NCBI GenBank assembly: GCA_947475225.1
Contig: CANJMQ010000024.1
Span: 1 to 51,617, forward strand
From: Bradyrhizobiaceae bacterium
Lineage (GTDB): Bacteria; Pseudomonadota; Alphaproteobacteria; Rhizobiales; Aestuariivirgaceae
DNA: 51,617 nucleotides
Direction: 5' to 3'
The notes beneath the pieces were generated by a model. It did not search any database. It had not been told where the DNA came from and saw nothing but the letters and a program-made list of their open reading frames with translations. Both the position numbers and the translations under genes were made by a program. Of this stretch, positions 23,821 through 33,586 are shown piece after piece; position 1 is the first letter of the stretch; each line of letters starts with the position of its first letter.

Positions 23821-24597
23821 ATGTCCTACCTGCCCCTCGTCGGCCTGCCGGCGGACACCTATGAAACCCACGGCTTCCAATACCACTCCATCGGCGACAA
23901 GTATGTGCGCGCCGTGGCCGAGGTGGCGCTGTGCTTGCCCGTCATGATTCCATCGATGATCGACGCCCTGCAGCTCGATGACCTGCTTGAGCATTTCGAC
24001 GGCATCGTGATGACCGGGGCCGTCTCCAACGTGCACCCGCCGCATTATGGCGAGCAGCCTTCGCCCGCCCATGAGCCCTATGACCATGGCCGCGACGCCA
24101 CCACGCTGAAGCTGATCGAGAAGGTGCTGAAGCGCGGCCTGCCGCTGTTCTGCATCTGCCGCGGCTTCCAGGAACTGAACGTGGTGCTGGGCGGCACGCT
24201 CGAAACCGAATTGCAGACCATCGAGGGGCGGCTCGACCACCGCGCACCGCAGCATGATGACGTCGACGTGCGTTACGCGCCGTCGCACGCCATCAACATC
24301 CGCCCCGGCGGCATGCTGGAGCAGATCCTCGGCAAGCGCGAGACCATGGTGAACTCGATCCACCGCCAGGGCATCAAGCGGCTGGCCAAGGGGCTTGCGG
24401 TCGAAGCCACCGCACCCGACGGCATTATCGAAGCCGTATCGGTGCGTGAAGCCAAGACCTTCGCCATGGGCACCCAATGGCACCCGGAGTTCAAGGCGCT
24501 GAACAATCCAGATTCGGTGAAGCTGTTCACAGCGTTCGGGAATGCGGTCAGGGCCTATGCCGCCGCAAGGGGCAAGACGCTCAGGGCGATTGCCTGA
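23821..24597 (+). CDS. Class I glutamine-amidotransferase-like hydrolase (peptidase C26, PuuD-like)
   Basis: 258 residues. The C26 family hydrolyses gamma-glutamyl amides, for example gamma-glutamyl-GABA in putrescine breakdown. The nucleophile Cys is in FCICRGFQELNV and the His-Glu pair in GTQWHPEFKA, so the triad is complete. The start at 23821 has AAGG upstream; the frame is open further upstream but is not conserved-looking. No other putrescine genes are adjacent except a ureohydrolase 7 kb away, so the substrate is uncertain. It meets the 2-hydroxyacid dehydrogenase tail to tail. Confidence 0.9.
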   Translation: MSYLPLVGLPADTYETHGFQYHSIGDKYVRAVAEVALCLPVMIPSMIDALQLDDLLEHFDGIVMTGAVSNVHPPHYGEQPSPAHEPYDHGRDATTLKLIEKVLKRGLPLFCICRGFQELNVVLGGTLETELQTIEGRLDHRAPQHDDVDVRYAPSHAINIRPGGMLEQILGKRETMVNSIHRQGIKRLAKGLAVEATAPDGIIEAVSVREAKTFAMGTQWHPEFKALNNPDSVKLFTAFGNAVRAYAAARGKTLRAIA

Positions 24598-24610
24598 CTG
24601 TTGATGCCGT

Positions 24611-24635
24611 CATCCCGGCCACAGCCGGGGTGATG
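24611..24635. repeat. REP-like palindrome, copy F (single hairpin)
   Basis: CATCCCGGC pairs with GCCGGGGTGATG around CACA, allowing a one-base bulge. It fills a 46-base tail-to-tail gap, a likely bidirectional transcription stop. Confidence 0.6.
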
Positions 24636-24643
24636 GCCTTGCT

Positions 24644-25633
24644 TCAGAGCATCGAGGGCAGCACGCGGTCGGGCGGGTTGTGGCCGTCGACCCAGGTCTT
24701 GATGTTGATGATCACCTTCTCGCCCATGTCGATACGGCCCTCGATGGTGGCCGAGCCCATGTGCGGCAGCAGCACCGCCTTCTTGGCCTTGAGGAGCCGC
24801 GGGTTCACCGCGGGCTCGTGCTCGAAGACGTCGAGGCCGGCGCCACCCAGCTCACCGGCTTCCAGCATGCGGGCCAGCGCGTTCTCGTCGATCACCTCGC
24901 CGCGCGCGGTGTTGACGATGATGGCCTCGGGCTTCATCAGCTTGAGGCGACGGGCGGAGAGCAGGTGATAGGTGGCGGGCGTGTGCGGGCAGTTGACCGA
25001 CACGATATCCATGCGCGCCAGCATCTGGTCGAGGCTTTCCCAATAGGTGGCCTCCAACTGTTCCTCGATCGTGGAATGGACGGGCTTGCGGTTGTGATAG
25101 TGGATCTGCAGGCCGAAGGCTTTGGCGCGGCGGGCGACAGCGGTACCAATGCGGCCCATGCCGATGATGCCGAGCCGCTTGCCCCATATGCGGTGGCCGA
25201 GCATCCAGGTGGGCGACCAGCCGGCCCAGGAATTGTCAGCACCGATGATCTTGGCACCCTCGATGATGCGCCGGGACACAGCCATGATGAGGGCCATGGT
25301 GAAGTCGGCGGTATCTTCGGTCAGAACACCCGGCGTGTTGGTGACGGTAATGCCCCGCGACAGGGCTGTCTCGACGTCGATGTTATCGACGCCATTGCCG
25401 AAGTTGGCGATGAGCTTCAGCTGGTCGCCGGCCTGCAGCAACACCGCCTTGTCGATGCGGTCGGTGACGGTGGGAACGAGTACTTCCGCCGTCTTCACCG
25501 CCTCGATCAGCTCGGCACGGCCCATCGCCTCGTCGGAGGCGTTGAGACGGGTGTTGAACAGCTCCATCATCCGCGTCTCGACAACGTCGGGCAACTTGCG
25601 GGTGACGACGACGAGAGGCTTGCGCTTGCTCAT
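24644..25633 (-). CDS. D-2-hydroxyacid dehydrogenase (glyoxylate/hydroxypyruvate reductase type)
   Basis: Reduces 2-oxoacids such as glyoxylate or hydroxypyruvate with NAD(P)H in the cytoplasm. The 329 residues have FGNGVDNID, the cofactor motif GMGRIGTAVARR, and the catalytic triad: Arg in NTARGEVIDE, Glu in DVFEHEPAVN, His in LLPHMGSAT. After the GxGxxG motif the NAD(P)-selectivity position reads NRKPV, with Arg-Lys, which often favours NADPH (family knowledge). Start at 25633, ATG. Divergent from the SH3 protein gene. Confidence 0.93.
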   Translation of the reverse strand: MSKRKPLVVVTRKLPDVVETRMMELFNTRLNASDEAMGRAELIEAVKTAEVLVPTVTDRIDKAVLLQAGDQLKLIANFGNGVDNIDVETALSRGITVTNTPGVLTEDTADFTMALIMAVSRRIIEGAKIIGADNSWAGWSPTWMLGHRIWGKRLGIIGMGRIGTAVARRAKAFGLQIHYHNRKPVHSTIEEQLEATYWESLDQMLARMDIVSVNCPHTPATYHLLSARRLKLMKPEAIIVNTARGEVIDENALARMLEAGELGGAGLDVFEHEPAVNPRLLKAKKAVLLPHMGSATIEGRIDMGEKVIINIKTWVDGHNPPDRVLPSML

Positions 25634-25679
25634 GCGGGAATCCTGGCTCCGGTCTCAATGCTCACACAATCTTAACCCT

Positions 25680-25695
25680 GCAGGATCAATCCTGC
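25680..25695. repeat. Perfect inverted repeat in the divergent gap
   Basis: GCAGGAT/ATCCTGC with a two-base loop, about 47 bases before the 2-hydroxyacid dehydrogenase start. A second imperfect GC palindrome follows near 25708-25730. It is a possible operator for the divergent pair; no known regulator motif is recognised. The rest of the gap to 25831 holds nothing else I can name. Confidence 0.4.
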
Positions 25696-25831
25696 CACCT
25701 GTCCGTGCGGGGCCGCGATCCGCGGTCCCCTCGTTTGCACGGGCTGGCAGGTGGTGTAAACTGGCTTTGTGTCAAATGGGCCCGTTCCCTGGACGGCGGC
25801 GGCCAGGCCTTGGAGAGGATTTTCGGAAATC

Positions 25832-26440
25832 ATGGCGGCAAGCCCGGCCAAGAAACGGCGTTTTGGCTCCATCCTCCTGAGTTTGGCGTGCATCGGCGTG
25901 GCCGGGGCGGTCGCATGGTCGCTGTTCGGCAAGCGTGTTGATTCGCAGGCCAATGTGGAAAAGGGCGCCGTCACCGGTTCCATCGGGCAGGAAGGCCCGA
26001 AGCCGGTCGGGTCCTCAGGCCTGCCGATTCCGCGTTTCGTGTCGCTGAAGGCCGAAAAGGTGAATGTCCGGCGCGGTCCTTCCAGCGACCATCCGGTTGC
26101 CTGGGTATTCCAGCGCAAGGGACTGCCCGTCGAGATCGTCGCCGAGTTCGAGAACTGGCGCCGCGTGCGCGACTCCGACGGCGAGGAAGGCTGGATCCTG
26201 CAGAACATGCTGGCCGGCAAGCGCACCGCCGAAATCGCTCCGTGGAAACAGGGCCAGAACTTGCAGCTGATGAGCAGCCCGAAGAGTGGCGCAGGCGTTA
26301 TCGCCGAAGTGGGCTCGGGCGTGGTCGCCGAGGTCGAAAACTGCGACGGCGACTGGTGCGAACTCAGTGCCGGCGGCTATGACGGCTACGTCCAGCAGAC
26401 GCAGTTGTGGGGTGTTTACCCCGGCGAAAAGGTCGACTGA
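25832..26440 (+). CDS. Membrane-anchored bacterial SH3 domain protein
   Basis: 202 residues. A basic N-terminus (PAKKRRFG) precedes one membrane helix (ILLSLACIGVAGAVAWSLFG). After a linker come two SH3-like modules: one with VNVRRGPSSDHPVAWVFQ and GWILQNMLAG (about 75-135), the other near 150-195 (YDGYVQQTQLWGVYPG). Such domains often bind cell-wall peptides. The ATG at 25832 is chosen because it begins the basic segment. No partner gene is visible; function unknown. Confidence 0.85.
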   Translation: MAASPAKKRRFGSILLSLACIGVAGAVAWSLFGKRVDSQANVEKGAVTGSIGQEGPKPVGSSGLPIPRFVSLKAEKVNVRRGPSSDHPVAWVFQRKGLPVEIVAEFENWRRVRDSDGEEGWILQNMLAGKRTAEIAPWKQGQNLQLMSSPKSGAGVIAEVGSGVVAEVENCDGDWCELSAGGYDGYVQQTQLWGVYPGEKVD

Positions 26441-26467
26441 GCCAAACCCCATTACTGAATTCGTCAT

Positions 26468-26532
26468 GGCCGGACTTGATCCGGCCATCCTTTTTAGCGG
26501 CCATGAAAAGGATGCCCGGGTCGAGCCCGGGC
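26468..26532. repeat. Composite palindromic repeat, copy B (three hairpins)
   Basis: GGCCGGA/TCCGGCC (26468-26474, 26480-26486) with loop CTTGA; ATCCTTTT/AAAAGGAT (26487-26494, 26506-26513); GCCCGGG/CCCGGGC (26514-26520, 26526-26532). All three stems are perfect, making this the best-preserved copy. It lies in the 132-base tail-to-tail gap between the SH3 gene and dnaJ. Confidence 0.85.
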
Positions 26533-26572
26533 AGGATGAACACAAACATCGCGGATGTTATCCGGCGGAGCT

Positions 26573-27736
26573 TCAGCTTCCAAAGCCGTCCCAGAAGGCC
26601 TTGGCCTTGGCGAAGAAACCTTCCGACTCGGGGCTGTTGTTCTTGGCTTCCTTCTCGAACTCCTTGAGGAGTTCCCTCTGACGGCGCGACAGGTTGACGG
26701 GCGTTTCGACCGCCACCTGGATATACATGTCGCCGGTCTGGGACGAACGCAGAACCGGCATGCCCTTGTTCTTGAGGCGGAACTGCTTGCCAGTCTGGGT
26801 TCCCTCGGGAACCGAAACCCGCGCCTTCTTGCCGTCGATGGTGGGCACCTCGATCTCGCCGCCCATCGAGGCGGCGGTCATCGACACTGGCACCTTGCAG
26901 AAGAGGTCCGCGCCGTCACGCTGGAAGAACTCATGGGCCCGCACCGAGAGGAAGATGTAGAGATCACCCGCTGGCCCACCGCGCATGCCCGCCTCGCCCT
27001 CGGTGGCGAGACGTATCCGCGTGCCGTCTTCGACGCCGGCGGGAATGTTGACGGAAAGGGTACGCTCCTTGGTGACGCGGCCCTGGCCAGAACAGGCGTT
27101 GCAGGGATCCGGGATCACCTGACCACGGCCCTGGCAGGTGGGGCAGGTACGTTCCACCGTGAAGAAGCCGGACTGCGAGCGCACGGCACCCTGGCCGCCG
27201 CAGGTGGAGCAGGTCTTTGGCGCGGTGCCGGGCTTGGCGCCGGAGCCGTTGCACACCTCGCAGGATACCGATGAGGGCACGCGAACCTGCGCCGTCTTGC
27301 CGGTGAAGGCCTCGGTCAGATTGATTTCCATGTTGTAGCGCAGGTCGGCGCCGCGCGCCGCTCCGGTGTTGCGCCCGCCGCCACCACGGCGGCCACGTCC
27401 GCCGCCACCACCGCCCATGAAGTCGCCGAACAGGTCCTCGAAGATGTCAGACATCGAGGAATTGAAATCCGGGCCGAATCCAGCCCCGCCGCGCCCGCCG
27501 CCCATGCCGTTCTCGAAGGCCTGGTGACCGAACCGGTCGTACGCCGCCCGCTTCTGCGGGTCCTTCAGCACGTCATAGGCCTCGTTCAGTTCCTTGAACT
27601 TGGCTTCGGTTTGCGCGTCACCCTGGTTGGCGTCGGGGTGAAGCTGCTTGGCGAGCTTGCGATAGGCGGCCTTGAGGTCCTTCTCGTCGGCCGACCGGCC
27701 AACACCCAGAACGTCGTAATAGTCACGCTTGGCCAT
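26573..27736 (-). CDS. dnaJ: Chaperone protein DnaJ (Hsp40)
   Basis: Co-chaperone that delivers unfolded clients to DnaK and stimulates its ATPase. The 387 residues have the J domain with HPD in [12 protein letters not shown], a Gly-rich/Phe segment (about 75-125), four zinc-finger repeats of CxxCxGxG ([32 protein letters not shown]), and the C-terminal client-binding domain. It lies 150 bases after dnaK on the same strand, the classical order; a hairpin in that gap may reduce its transcription relative to dnaK. Confidence 0.98.
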   Translation of the reverse strand: MAKRDYYDVLGVGRSADEKDLKAAYRKLAKQLHPDANQGDAQTEAKFKELNEAYDVLKDPQKRAAYDRFGHQAFENGMGGGRGGAGFGPDFNSSMSDIFEDLFGDFMGGGGGGRGRRGGGGRNTGAARGADLRYNMEINLTEAFTGKTAQVRVPSSVSCEVCNGSGAKPGTAPKTCSTCGGQGAVRSQSGFFTVERTCPTCQGRGQVIPDPCNACSGQGRVTKERTLSVNIPAGVEDGTRIRLATEGEAGMRGGPAGDLYIFLSVRAHEFFQRDGADLFCKVPVSMTAASMGGEIEVPTIDGKKARVSVPEGTQTGKQFRLKNKGMPVLRSSQTGDMYIQVAVETPVNLSRRQRELLKEFEKEAKNNSPESEGFFAKAKAFWDGFGS

Positions 27737-27814
27737 GAATGCGTACCGCTGTCGGTTGTCGTCCGTGAGTGGGATACACGCAGGAACGGAAAGAATTTGA
27801 AAGAAGAGAGTGCA

Positions 27815-27870
27815 GAACCCCGCCCCGCGCTGCAGGCCTCGACAGAGGCCCGCGACGTGAAGCGGGGTTC
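27815..27870 (-). terminator. Long hairpin between dnaK and dnaJ (attenuator or processing site)
   Basis: GAACCCCGC (27815-27823) and GCGGGGTTC (27862-27870) form a perfect 9-base stem, with inner CGCG/CGCG and GGCCTC/GAGGCC (27835-27840, 27845-27850) extending it. It starts 17 bases after the dnaK stop. Downstream on the minus strand there is only a pyrimidine-rich stretch, not a clean U-run, so partial termination or an RNA-stabilising structure is more likely than full termination. Confidence 0.6.
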
Positions 27871-27886
27871 CTGTTTGTCAAAGACC

Positions 27887-29806
<1,920 letters not shown>

Positions 29807-29939
29807 CTTGATCCTCCAATTGGCAGGCGGAGCTTGGGAAAGCCCTTTAGGCACTTGCCCGACCCCCATTGGCTAAGGGGGGTCCGCCTCCTGATTAAGA
29901 TTAGGTCCCGGCTGCCCGATTCTTCGGGTCACCGGCTGT
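29807..29939 (-). promoter_or_regulatory. Structured dnaK 5' leader, possible RNA thermosensor
   Basis: The leader between the predicted start of transcription and the dnaK ATG can fold into several stems (given as plus-strand coordinates): CCCGA/TCGGG near 29914-29927; GACCCCC/GGGGGTC (29861-29867, 29878-29884); and an outer pair AGGCGGA/TCCGCCT (29825-29831, 29883-29889). The hairpin loop contains CCAAU in the RNA (plus 29868-29872), complementary to AUUGG (plus 29816-29820) that overlaps the GGAGG ribosome site (29813-29817). The outer and inner stems share two bases, so they may compete. A regulatory role is inferred. Confidence 0.4.
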
Positions 29940-29945
29940 CGAGGG

Positions 29946-29976
29946 CTATATAGGCAGGGGGGTACTGGCTATCAAG
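29946..29976 (-). promoter_or_regulatory. Heat-shock (RpoH/sigma-32) promoter of dnaK
   Basis: On the minus strand CTTG (29973-29976), then 18 bases, then CCTATATAG (29946-29954). This fits the alphaproteobacterial RpoH consensus CTTG-N17/18-CYTATNTNNG except for its last G. Transcription should start near 29939, leaving a leader of about 133 bases. Confidence 0.75.
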
Positions 29977-30003
29977 CGGTTCCCCCTCGCTTTTTGAAGC
30001 TGG

Positions 30004-30378
30004 TTAATCGAGCAGGACCACGCTTTCCTGCTCATTGGGGTCGGTCCGGGCGATGACCGCCCTGACCGGCTTGTCCGTGGGGTTGTAGGGCTGGTGCGGA
30101 ACGCCTGCCGGAATGTAGCAGAAGTCCCCAGCCTTGATGGCCATGACGTGCTCGAGATTTGGCCCGTGGCGCATCTCGGAATAGCCCTCCAGCACGAAGA
30201 TCGCCGACTCGTGGGCCTCATGGTAGTGCGGCCGGGCCGAGGCCCCGGGCGGAATCGTCACGATATGCATGCACAGCTTCTCGGAACCCGCCGATTCCGC
30301 CGAAATACCGGAGAAATAGGAGAGCCCCTGTTTGCCGTCATAGGCCTCCCCGCCGCTGATGAGCCTGCAGGACTTCAT
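30004..30378 (-). CDS. Cupin domain protein
   Basis: 124-residue single cupin. The metal-binding residues are visible: HYHEAHE in cupin motif 1 and the His of PAGVPHQPYN in motif 2. It may be a small dioxygenase, isomerase or ligand-binding protein; no substrate can be proposed. It sits divergently from alkB (starts about 80 bases apart), downstream of which lies an amine oxidase. The promoter of dnaK begins just beyond its stop. Confidence 0.85.
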   Translation of the reverse strand: MKSCRLISGGEAYDGKQGLSYFSGISAESAGSEKLCMHIVTIPPGASARPHYHEAHESAIFVLEGYSEMRHGPNLEHVMAIKAGDFCYIPAGVPHQPYNPTDKPVRAVIARTDPNEQESVVLLD

Positions 30379-30460
30379 GATCGCCCCCTGTCAGTCGATG
30401 TTTCCAATCATGCGGAGAAACGGCTTGCCCGCGCAAGGGCGGCAATGGGAAAAGCGGCAA

Positions 30461-31063
30461 ATGCAGCCCGGATTTCGATATTTGCCCGGCCATTTGGGGG
30501 CCGACCAACAACGCCAACTGGTGGAGACGCTGCGCCTCGCCGTAGCAGAGGCGCCGCTGTTCACCCCCGTCATGCCGCGCACCGGCCGGCCCTTTACGGT
30601 GCGCATGACCAATCTGGGCACCCTGGGTTGGGTGTCGGACCGGGATGGCTACCGCTACCAGTCAACCCACCCCGAGACAGGCAAGGCGTGGTCACCCATC
30701 CCCGATACCCTTCTGGGTCTGTGGCGGGCGGTGTCGGGTTACCCCCATGACCCGGAAGCCTGCCTCGTCAACGTCTACAAAGGCGGCGCCAAGATGGGCC
30801 TGCACCGCGACGAGGACGAGGAGGAGTTCACCGCCCCCGTCCTGTCGGTCTCGCTGGGTGACATGGCGGTGTTCCGCATGGGTGGCCCCGAGCGGGGCGG
30901 GAAGACGGAGACCCTGAAACTTTCCTCCGGCGACGTGGTGGTGATGGGCGGGGCGTCGCGCCTTTGCTACCACGGCATCGACCGGGTGCTGCCCGGCACC
31001 TCCACCCTGCTGAAGGATGGCGGACGCATCAATCTCACGCTCAGACGGGTGACAAAACCATGA
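30461..31063 (+). CDS. alkB: Alpha-ketoglutarate-dependent DNA/RNA repair dioxygenase AlkB
   Basis: Oxidatively removes methyl groups (1meA, 3meC) from nucleic acids using Fe2+, 2-oxoglutarate and O2. The 200-residue product matches the E. coli AlkB core: TNLGTLGWVSDRDGY, iron ligands in LHRDEDE (His-x-Asp) and CYHGIDRV, and the 2-oxoglutarate-binding Arg in GRINLTLRR. The start is uncertain; in-frame ATGs also exist at 30410 and 30359. The last four bases overlap the next gene (ATGA), so the amine oxidase is translated from the same message. No Ada or LexA site was recognised. Confidence 0.93.
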   Translation: MQPGFRYLPGHLGADQQRQLVETLRLAVAEAPLFTPVMPRTGRPFTVRMTNLGTLGWVSDRDGYRYQSTHPETGKAWSPIPDTLLGLWRAVSGYPHDPEACLVNVYKGGAKMGLHRDEDEEEFTAPVLSVSLGDMAVFRMGGPERGGKTETLKLSSGDVVVMGGASRLCYHGIDRVLPGTSTLLKDGGRINLTLRRVTKP

Positions 31064-32289
31064 GCCATTACGACGTCGCCGTCATTGGCGCAGGCGCTGC
31101 GGGCCTCGCCGCCGGGCTGGAACTGCAGAAGGCGGGAAAGAGCTTCATCGTGCTCGAGGCCCGTGACCGCATCGGCGGCCGGGCCTTCACCGACACCAGC
31201 CTCGGCCTGCCCTTCGACTGCGGCGCCCACTGGCTGCATGCGGCGGCACAGAACCCCTTCACCAAAATCGCCGACCGGCTGGGCTTTGCCTATAATTCGA
31301 AGATCAGCTGGGCCGACGTCATCCGCATGGGCAACGGCGGACCGCTGCCGGAGGCGGTGCAGGCAGAGGCCGTCGACTACATCGTCGACGTGCTCACCAG
31401 GCTTTCAGAAGCGACGGAGGATGTGCCGTTTTCCGCCTCTCTCGAACCGGGCAACCGCTGGAACCCGCTGATGGACCACATCATCGGCCAGATCACGTCA
31501 CATGACCCGCAAAACTGTTCCACCCTCGATTATGCCCGCTACATCGAGGACGGCGGGGACTTCCCGGTCAAGGACGGCTACGGCGCGCTGGTGGCCCGCA
31601 ACGCGGCGGGTCTGCCGGTGACGCTGTCCACGCCGGTCACCTGCATCGACTGGTCTGGCCAGCATGCTCGCGTCGAGACGGAACGTGGCAATGTCACGGC
31701 CTCCGCCATCATCCTCGCCGTGCCGGTAAACGTGCTGATCGCCGATGGCATCCGCTTCACACCCGCTCTTCCGCCAGACCTTGTGCAGGCCCTTCACGAC
31801 TGCCCGATGGGTGTTTCGGAAAAAGTCGCAATCCTGCTCGACAGGCCCATCGACGGCTTCAGCCACATCTATGGCGACGTGATCTTCGAGGATCCGGCGA
31901 AGCAGCCCTTCAACCTCCACATCAACCCTTTCGGCCGGCCACTCCTCGTCTCGCACATGGGCGGCTCCTATGGCGCCGAAGTGGAGAAGCTCAGCGATGA
32001 CGCCATCATGGCGCTGGCCATGGAGGCGATGGTGGAGGCCTTCGGATCAGGCATGAAGACACGCGTGGTGAAGACGCTGCGCACCCACTGGGCCTCCGAC
32101 CCTTATTCCCTGGGCGGCTATTCCCACGCCAAACCTGGCAAGGCGGCGTTGCGCCTGAAATTCTCGGAGACCATCGGCGACAGGATCGTGCTGGCGGGCG
32201 AGCACTGCTCGATCCCGTTCTATTCCACGGTTCACGGTGCGCATCTGTCAGGGATCGCGGCGGCGGAGAAGGCGGTCCGTCTTCTTTGA
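31060..32289 (+). CDS. Flavin monoamine oxidase family protein
   Basis: FAD-dependent oxidase of the amine-oxidase fold; members oxidise amines or act on related compounds. 409 residues. The dinucleotide motif is AVIGAGAAGLAAGLELQKAG with VLEARDRIGGRAF, the family signature. The C-terminal FAD motif is near VLAGEHCSIPFYST. Its ATG overlaps the alkB stop (ATGA). No polyamine or histamine operon is present, so the substrate is unknown. A weak hairpin (about 32311-32326) with a T-run follows its stop. Confidence 0.9.
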   Translation: MSHYDVAVIGAGAAGLAAGLELQKAGKSFIVLEARDRIGGRAFTDTSLGLPFDCGAHWLHAAAQNPFTKIADRLGFAYNSKISWADVIRMGNGGPLPEAVQAEAVDYIVDVLTRLSEATEDVPFSASLEPGNRWNPLMDHIIGQITSHDPQNCSTLDYARYIEDGGDFPVKDGYGALVARNAAGLPVTLSTPVTCIDWSGQHARVETERGNVTASAIILAVPVNVLIADGIRFTPALPPDLVQALHDCPMGVSEKVAILLDRPIDGFSHIYGDVIFEDPAKQPFNLHINPFGRPLLVSHMGGSYGAEVEKLSDDAIMALAMEAMVEAFGSGMKTRVVKTLRTHWASDPYSLGGYSHAKPGKAALRLKFSETIGDRIVLAGEHCSIPFYSTVHGAHLSGIAAAEKAVRLL

Positions 32290-32310
32290 CCCGACACGCC
32301 GATGGAGCGC

Positions 32311-32344
32311 GCCCGGCGAGACGGGCTTCGTAACGATTGTTTTT
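32311..32344 (+). terminator. Candidate terminator after alkB-amine oxidase
   Basis: GCCCG (32311-32315) pairs with CGGGC (32322-32326), followed about 13 bases later by a T-run (TTGTTTTT). The short stem and distance make it weak. The rest of the 160-base gap to 32449 shows nothing further. Confidence 0.35.
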
Positions 32345-32449
32345 GGCAAATAATTCCCAGAAGTAGTCCCCTAGCTCGCCCCTGCCAGAGGGCTGTCAGC
32401 GCCACTCCCACGGGCTTTGACGGGCAGTTGCTGCCGCCTGAAGCCGGTC

Positions 32450-32824
32450 CTATCCGCGCGGGATCGGCTTCATCCAGCCGATGATTGCGCCCGTCGGGTC
32501 CTGCAGGATGGCAATGCGGCCGACGGTCGGCACCTCGAACACCGGCATGCAGAGTTCGGCACCGGCCTTCAGCGCCTGCGCCACCCGGGCGTCCACGTCG
32601 TCGACCGCCATGTAGGTGAACCAGCCGGTGGGGCCACCGGGCCGCTGCGTCATGTCCATGATGCCCCAGACCGGACGGCCGTCGAAAGTGGCGAGCCAGT
32701 AGCCCGGGTTGGTGTCGCCGAACACCTCGAAGCCAAGTCCGAGGGTCTCGCCGTAGAAGGCCTTGGCCTTTTCCACCTCGGTGGTCATCAGTTCTGACCA
32801 GATGACGGTGCCGGTGTCAGTCAT
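32450..32824 (-). CDS. VOC family protein (glyoxalase/bleomycin-resistance fold)
   Basis: 124 residues with two beta-alpha-beta-beta-beta halves of the VOC fold (TTEVEKAKAFYGETLGLGFE; VDDVDARVAQALKAGAEL, ending AILQDPTGAIIGW). Such proteins can be metal-dependent lyases, dioxygenases or binding proteins. No substrate is deducible. It lies downstream of grpE on the same strand, with a 132-base gap containing a REP-like palindrome, so cotranscription with grpE is uncertain. Confidence 0.85.
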   Translation of the reverse strand: MTDTGTVIWSELMTTEVEKAKAFYGETLGLGFEVFGDTNPGYWLATFDGRPVWGIMDMTQRPGGPTGWFTYMAVDDVDARVAQALKAGAELCMPVFEVPTVGRIAILQDPTGAIIGWMKPIPRG

Positions 32825-32911
32825 GGGAACCTTCGTTGCACGATCGCGTCATAGCACAACCGGAGGCTTTCGCCCACGCCTGCCCGACTGTTGCATGGCC
32901 AAAACGGAAAA

Positions 32912-32932
32912 TGCCCAGGACCAGCCCGGGCA
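32912..32932. repeat. REP-like palindrome, copy G
   Basis: TGCCCAGG/CCCGGGCA with one mismatch around a short loop, located just after grpE on its transcript. It resembles the last hairpin of copy B and may end grpE transcription. Confidence 0.5.
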
Positions 32933-32956
32933 TCATGACCGTCATTGGTGGTTTGA

Positions 32957-33514
32957 TCAGTCCGCGGCCTTGGCAACGCCCACCATGGCAGGCCTGAGGC
33001 AGCGGTCACCGATGGCGAAGCCGGACTGCATTTCCTGCACCACCGTGCCCGGCGGATGGTCGTTGGTGGGCATCTCGAACAGGGCCTGGTGGACGTTCGG
33101 GTCGAACTTTGCACCCACCGTCTCCACCTTGCGGATGTTGTAGCGCTGGAAGATGTTGAGGAGCTCGCGCTCCGTCATCTCAATGCCCGTGAACAGGTTC
33201 TTGGTCTCGTCGCTGGCGCTGTCGGCAGGCCGGTGGGCAATGGCGCGCTGCATGTTGTCGGAGACGCTCAACAGGTCCCGCGCGAAATTGGTGGCGGCGT
33301 AAAGCGTTGCCTCGGCCTTCTCGCGCTCGGCGCGCTTCCTGAAATTGTCCATCTCGGCGGCGGTGCGCAGCAGCCGGTCCTTGAGCTGGGCGGCCTCTTC
33401 CTTGAGCCGGGCGATCTCAAGGTCGCGCTCGTCGATCTCGGCGGCGGCCAGCGCCTCCTCGAGGGCTTCGGTCTCGGTTTTCAGTTCGTCCGGGGGATTC
33501 TTCTCTGCGGCCAT
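32957..33514 (-). CDS. grpE: Nucleotide exchange factor GrpE
   Basis: Releases ADP from DnaK. The 185-residue product has an N-terminal acidic helical region (TEALEEALAAAEIDERDLE, then a long coiled coil to about residue 85) and the conserved C-terminal beta domain with GAKFDPNVHQALFE. The ATG at 33514 is preferred over 33559: GGAAAG is upstream, and the likely promoter would start transcription after 33559. A CTTG-N18-CCGATAT element overlaps the end of hrcA. It follows hrcA, as is common in this order. Confidence 0.97.
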   Translation of the reverse strand: MAAEKNPPDELKTETEALEEALAAAEIDERDLEIARLKEEAAQLKDRLLRTAAEMDNFRKRAEREKAEATLYAATNFARDLLSVSDNMQRAIAHRPADSASDETKNLFTGIEMTERELLNIFQRYNIRKVETVGAKFDPNVHQALFEMPTNDHPPGTVVQEMQSGFAIGDRCLRPAMVGVAKAAD

Positions 33515-33557
33515 GGCTAAGGGCTTTCCAGTCCTTGGGAATTGCGTGTTGGCTGCC

Positions 33558-33586
33558 ATATCGGCTGCCCGGCTCGAAAAATCAAG
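33558..33586 (-). promoter_or_regulatory. Heat-shock-type (RpoH) promoter of grpE
   Basis: On the minus strand CTTG (33583-33586) overlaps the hrcA stop, then 18 bases, then CCGATAT (33558-33564), one mismatch from CCTATAT. The match in spacing to the dnaK promoter supports it. Expected start near 33551, with a leader of about 37 bases. Confidence 0.6.

Noticed and set aside
33514-33559. ATG at 33559 as the grpE start
   Set aside because: It has no ribosome site and would lie upstream of the transcription start predicted from the RpoH-type promoter. The ATG at 33514 fits both.
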